Of a stretch of 21,497 bases of DNA, positions 18,132-21,497 are shown piece after piece. A program made the translations under genes and the position numbers. Origin of the DNA: Cymbomonas tetramitiformis (Eukaryota > Chlorophyta > Pyramimonadophyceae > Pyramimonadales > Pyramimonadaceae). The notes beneath the pieces are model-generated. The model searched no databases and had not been told where the DNA came from. It saw only the letters and a list, made by a program, of their open reading frames with translations. The stretch spans positions 1 through 21,497 of the forward strand of contig LGRX02034231.1 in assembly GCA_001247695.2 (NCBI GenBank). The letters run 5' to 3'. Each line of letters starts with the position of its first letter. Position 1 is the stretch's first letter.

Positions 18132-18540
18132 AGGTGCAGCAGGGGGGTTGTGGGGATATGAGATGCACGTGGGGGTGCAAGAGGGGTGCTTGGGGGCCTC
18201 GAGATGCACGGGGAGTGTTGTGAGGGTGTTTTGAGGGTCCGAGATGCACGGGAGGGTGTTGTGGGGGAACTGGGTGTCCGAGATGCACGGGGCTGGGCAA
18301 ACAGGGGGTTTTGGGGGTCCGAGATGCACGGGGGTGCCGTGGGGTGCTCGAGGGGTCTGAGATGCACGGGGGTGCGGTGAGGGGTGTTGTGGGGGTCCTG
18401 GGATGCACGGGGAGTGCCTTGAGGGTGTGTTGTGGGGGTGCCGTGGGGGTCCTGGAGATGCACGGGGTGGTGAGGGGGCTGAGGGGGGGGGGCTGAGATG
18501 CACGGGGGGGCAGGAGGGGGTGCTGAGGGGGTCTAAGATG
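18132..18540. repeat. G-rich minisatellite, right part
   Basis: The same ~39-bp unit as at 16150..16473, with cores at about 18162, 18201, 18241, 18281, 18322, 18360, 18401, 18456 and 18496. The G-runs are long enough for quadruplex formation. The end at about 18540 is abrupt. Confidence 0.9.
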
Positions 18541-18674
18541 ATAGGGATCGCTCAGTAAGCGATATGATAGCACGGCTATTATTGAACGATAACAGCACGC
18601 GCAGAGTATATGTGGTGATGAGTGCAGTCGCTTCTCCAGAAGTGCTGCTGTAGCTCAATGCTACCTCATTTACG

Positions 18675-18732
18675 CCAATGCCCCGCACCTCTCAGGTGCT
18701 ACCACAATTGGGTTGTGAACCCGAGGCATTGG
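18675..18732. other. Predicted three-way-junction fold
   Basis: A closing stem CCAATGCC/GGCATTGG (18675..18682 with 18725..18732) encloses two perfect hairpins: GCACCT-CTC-AGGTGC (18685..18699) and GGGTT-GTG-AACCC (18710..18722). All stems are perfect. It does not contain the hammerhead core and does not fit a tRNA. It may be a structured RNA or a DNA cruciform. Confidence 0.5.
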
Positions 18733-18811
18733 GTGAACAATCAGTATCGGCTGGTCGAATAAGCCATGTGATACCCGCATGCTTGTTCAATTCATGCTTG
18801 AAGCGAAGATG

Positions 18812-18844
18812 AGTCTTCTCAGAACACTTCGGTTCTTCAAGACT
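18812..18844. other. Imperfect hairpin
   Basis: AGTCTT/AAGACT and inner GAAC/GTTC arms close on an ACTTCG loop, with small internal loops. It lies about 80 bp after the three-way-junction fold. Confidence 0.45.
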
Positions 18845-18884
18845 AATCTTGCTTTGCCATCTCGATGCCAGTACGTGGCCTCTC

Positions 18885-18945
18885 GATGACAGGTGTCACT
18901 CAAGGTGAGTGGATGACAGGTGTCACTCAAGGTGAGTGGATGACC
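18885..18945. repeat. 27-bp tandem repeat, two units and a partial third
   Basis: The unit GATGACAGGTGTCACTCAAG (first 20 bp) contains the palindrome GACAGGTGTC and a second small inverted repeat, ACTCA/TGAGT. Confidence 0.9.
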
Positions 18946-19005
18946 GATAATATGACTGTTCATGTCACAGTCGACCGTACTGACGACTGTCTGTCATTAT
19001 AATAT

Positions 19006-19083
19006 ATGACATGACACGACATGACATGACATGACATGGTGTGACATGTATGACACGTATGACACATATGACACATATGTCAT
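19006..19083. repeat. ATGAC/ATGACAC microsatellite
   Basis: Repeats of ATGAC pass into GTATGACAC and CATATGACA variants over about 78 bp. Confidence 0.9.
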
Positions 19084-19307
19084 CGGTCATAACCCTGACA
19101 GATCTCCCCTCTTAAAAGAGTTGTGACCTCACAATAAAGGGTGCATACCTTTGTATATGTCTTTGATGCCTTTGTCGTTGTGCTGGTACCAGTCTTCTTA
19201 CACCGATGAGGCGTCCCTCAAGGTGTTTTAGGATATTGGGGGGAACTGAGTCCACTTTAAACCCTCACCTTAGGCATTTAGCCTTACAGTTCTTAGGATG
19301 TAGCCCC

Positions 19308-19393
19308 CATGAATTGCGTATCGTATTTCAGAGTGAGGTTTCAAGGTATCCATGAATTGCGTATCGTATTTCAGAGTGACGTTTCAAGGTATC
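19308..19393. repeat. 43-bp tandem duplication
   Basis: CATGAATTGCGTATCGTATT opens both units (19308 and 19351). They differ by one base (GAGG versus GACG). Confidence 0.9.
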
Positions 19394-19418
19394 CGAGGTT
19401 TACGTTACGGATAGATAT

Positions 19419-19832
19419 TTGCGCTTGCCGTCGACGCCTTTGCGAACGATGATCGACGTTTTAACGAACGATTCTCGGCCTTATATAGTGCATATAATTG
19501 CATCTTATATAGTGCACCCAACCCTTCCTCCCCTCCTGAAGCTACTATGGAGGTTCACAGGCGGCATGGGGAGCCCGATTTTTGGGGCTTGTTTTAATGC
19601 AAACGGAGTGGCCCTGCTTAACGAGATTGGATTTATAATCCTGCACCCGGTCTGCTCAACTCCTCAATATTTGGTCCGGTACGCGCGCTTTGACGAACAT
19701 TTCATAGAGTGGATTCGACAACGTACTAATGTGAAATTCGTTTTAGTTATGTGTGTCAAGCATAACTCAGGATCACAACTCCGTCCACCTCAGTATCCGG
19801 TAGCGCGGATTACTGGCCATAGATCCGAATGA
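19419..19832 (+). other. Open frame of uncertain status
   Basis: 137 codons are open but begin at TTG, and no family is recognised. The stretch ARFDEHFIEWIRQRTNVKFV looks protein-like. It could be a gene remnant or chance. Confidence 0.15.
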
Positions 19833-20012
19833 CAAACCATGGTCTGGCAAAGGTAGCATAGCAGTTTTTCACAGATATTGGTACCCGCATATGTGCGTAT
19901 CTATGTAAGGGTATGATTTGTACAAGGCTCACTACACCTCAGCAAGGAAGGATCAATTATTCCCGCTCCTGTCATATCAATTTGATGCAGGGTAAAAATG
20001 TTAGGGATGTAA

Positions 20013-20084
20013 CCCTGCAGTTCTCGGGATGCAGCCCTGCAGTTCTTGGGATGCAGCCCTGCAGTTCTTGGGATGCAGCCCTGA
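20013..20084. repeat. 22-bp tandem repeat (CCCTGCAGTTCTTGGGATGC)
   Basis: Three full units start at 20013, 20035 and 20057, with a partial one at 20079. Diverged single copies of the core (CAGTTCTTAGGATGTAGCCC near 19287; CAGTTTTTGGGTTGCAGCCC near 21450) flank the region. Confidence 0.9.
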
Positions 20085-20099
20085 TTATTATTCGGTCGG

Positions 20100-21497
20100 C
20101 AATTATTGGCAAAAGTCATCGGCTATCAGCTTCTGACTCAGAAGCCACAATGTTATAGAAGCTGCGACCTATCGTGACCATATGCGGCAGTTATGCCTTC
20201 AGCATACGTAGACAATATGATTATGTGGAACTTATAATCCCACTTAAATTGCATCATGATAAATTTATCCAGGTGTTAACAAGTGTTCAGGATTTGATAA
20301 GGGGTTGACGCCCCACAGGCCAAGGTCATTGTCTCGGAAGGCTCGCCTCAAGTGTGCGGCTTTGAGGAGCAGCGTCTCGGCGAGGCACAGGCATGATGCT
20401 TTCTTAACTATAATGAAGCTGGAAATGAGAATGCTCAAGATATCCGAAGACAGGAAGGCTTTTGTTGGCCAGAGTTGCTGTCTAGATGCTTAACCTCGAT
20501 GGGGTTGCATTCGGATACAAACCGTGCAACCATACATGTGACTCGTGCATTGGTGTATGACTTTGATGTATTGTCTCTTGTCATGAATTTGAGAAGAATG
20601 ACGGGCAATTAGCTAGAGTGGCGGATCTCACTCACTCGGCTTTGCTGTTATGGAATTCGATGCCTGAATGGCACAAATGGCAATCCTTTGGCTCTGATGT
20701 TTCCCTTCAGACACTAGCAACAACTTGTGCGCCATCTTCTCTCAGATTTGGGGGAAAACCATGGATCAACAATTCATCAATCAAAACACATGTTACCAAG
20801 GCTGATTCAACGAATCCTTTAACTCTTGAAATTCAACAATCAGCATCTCAGGCTGTTGACGTCAAAGTATGGTCGTAAGCTTACAATATAGCTTATTCAC
20901 ATTTAAAAAACCATCGTTCTCCTATGTCAGTGCCCTTCATATAATATGATAGGGCCGGAGAAATATGCATCTATGATTTCTTCATAATGAACTTCATGTG
21001 TCAGAAAGTCAAATAAAGACTTCATTTGATGCTCCAATCGGCATGATGTACCGTGTCATCAACTTTATGACTGTTATACACAGATGCTGGAACTTTTCAT
21101 AAGATTTTTAATCTTCCAAGCAAAATCAAAATGATGTAAAATCAAAATGATGTAAATCAATTTGTGGCAGCTGTATGAAGAATGAATGAATCTATACTCC
21201 TTCCTCCCCCTTTAAAAAGAGGTGCATCAAACCAATCAGATGGTGATGGAGGATGCCATTCAAAATTTATGTTATGTGAAAAATGGTTTGATAGAAAATC
21301 AGACTGAGATTACTCATCGAATCGAGTGCTTTCGAGGTAACAATGTCAATATGAACACCGATTTTCTCTACGTCATTCCGGCAACATGCCTGACGCCTTT
21401 GAATGTGGCGAATGCCAGATGATGTCAATTCACTATGATTCAATATGCAGTTTTTGGGTTGCAGCCCACATACATTGCCAGTTCAGGGTCACTATAG
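20100..21497. other. No gene recognised
   Basis: Open frames of 62-86 codons at 20305, 20618 and 21222 start at non-ATG codons or lack any recognisable features. A perfect 16-bp tandem pair (AAAATCAAAATGATGT) lies at 21122..21153. The sequence is more A/T-rich than the rest of the window. Confidence 0.35.

Noticed and set aside
18132..18540. CRISPR array
   Set aside because: The units are degenerate G-rich tandem repeats without unique spacers, in a eukaryotic context.
16049..18573. Pro/His/Arg-rich open frames over the G-rich repeats
   Set aside because: They run in several frames on both strands and follow the ~39-bp minisatellite unit, so they are composition artefacts.
18640..18735. A tRNA gene (TAGCTCAATGC and GGGTTGTGAACCC look like A and B boxes)
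   Set aside because: The T-loop would have only three bases, and no acceptor or anticodon arm can be formed.

Overview
This is nuclear-type eukaryotic DNA, most likely from an alga or another protist. One gene has eight short GT-AG introns, retroelements and simple repeats make up much of the window, and no operon or Shine-Dalgarno organisation is visible. I cannot name the species. Several hints fit a green-lineage or other protist genome: an intron-rich zeta-toxin-like kinase gene, copia-type elements primed on a half initiator tRNA, and a Penelope-like reverse transcriptase fragment next to (CA)n tracts. This remains inference.

The backbone of the window is one minus-strand gene at 15561..4375. 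I reconstructed it from nine exons that are short and lie in different frames. The junctions agree in phase throughout and give 900 nt, or 299 codons plus a stop. The product is a eukaryotic member of the zeta-toxin-like P-loop kinase family. Exons 1-5 lie at 15561..14519 and exons 6-9 at 5745..4375. Intron 5, about 8.8 kb, separates them and is filled with mobile DNA.

Inside intron 5 (5746..14518), in minus-strand order, there is a (TG)n tract and then a head-to-tail array of 5'-truncated copies of one (TG)n-tailed element. The longest copy starts in the C-terminal half of a reverse transcriptase (YIDD box), runs through a tandem 201-bp (67-residue) repeat region and ends in a shared 3' segment called R1 here. 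A complete 3.3-kb copia-like LTR element (7009..10305) is inserted into this longest copy. It encodes only Gag plus the start of the protease. It has 5-bp target duplications, and the matching empty site survives in the sister copy at 12923..12927.

Upstream of the kinase gene, a G-rich minisatellite with a period of about 39 bp (16150..16473 and 18132..18540) is split by a second, 1.66-kb LTR element (16474..18131) on the plus strand. This element has no recognisable protein but has the same unusual primer site type. The left end (1..2950) holds an unrecognised plus-strand gene fragment, a 600-bp foldback element made of GAAGAC-type motifs, and a decayed intronless minus-strand gene with stops and frameshifts. 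The right end (18541..21497) has no recognisable gene but carries several short tandem repeats and a compact three-way-junction fold.
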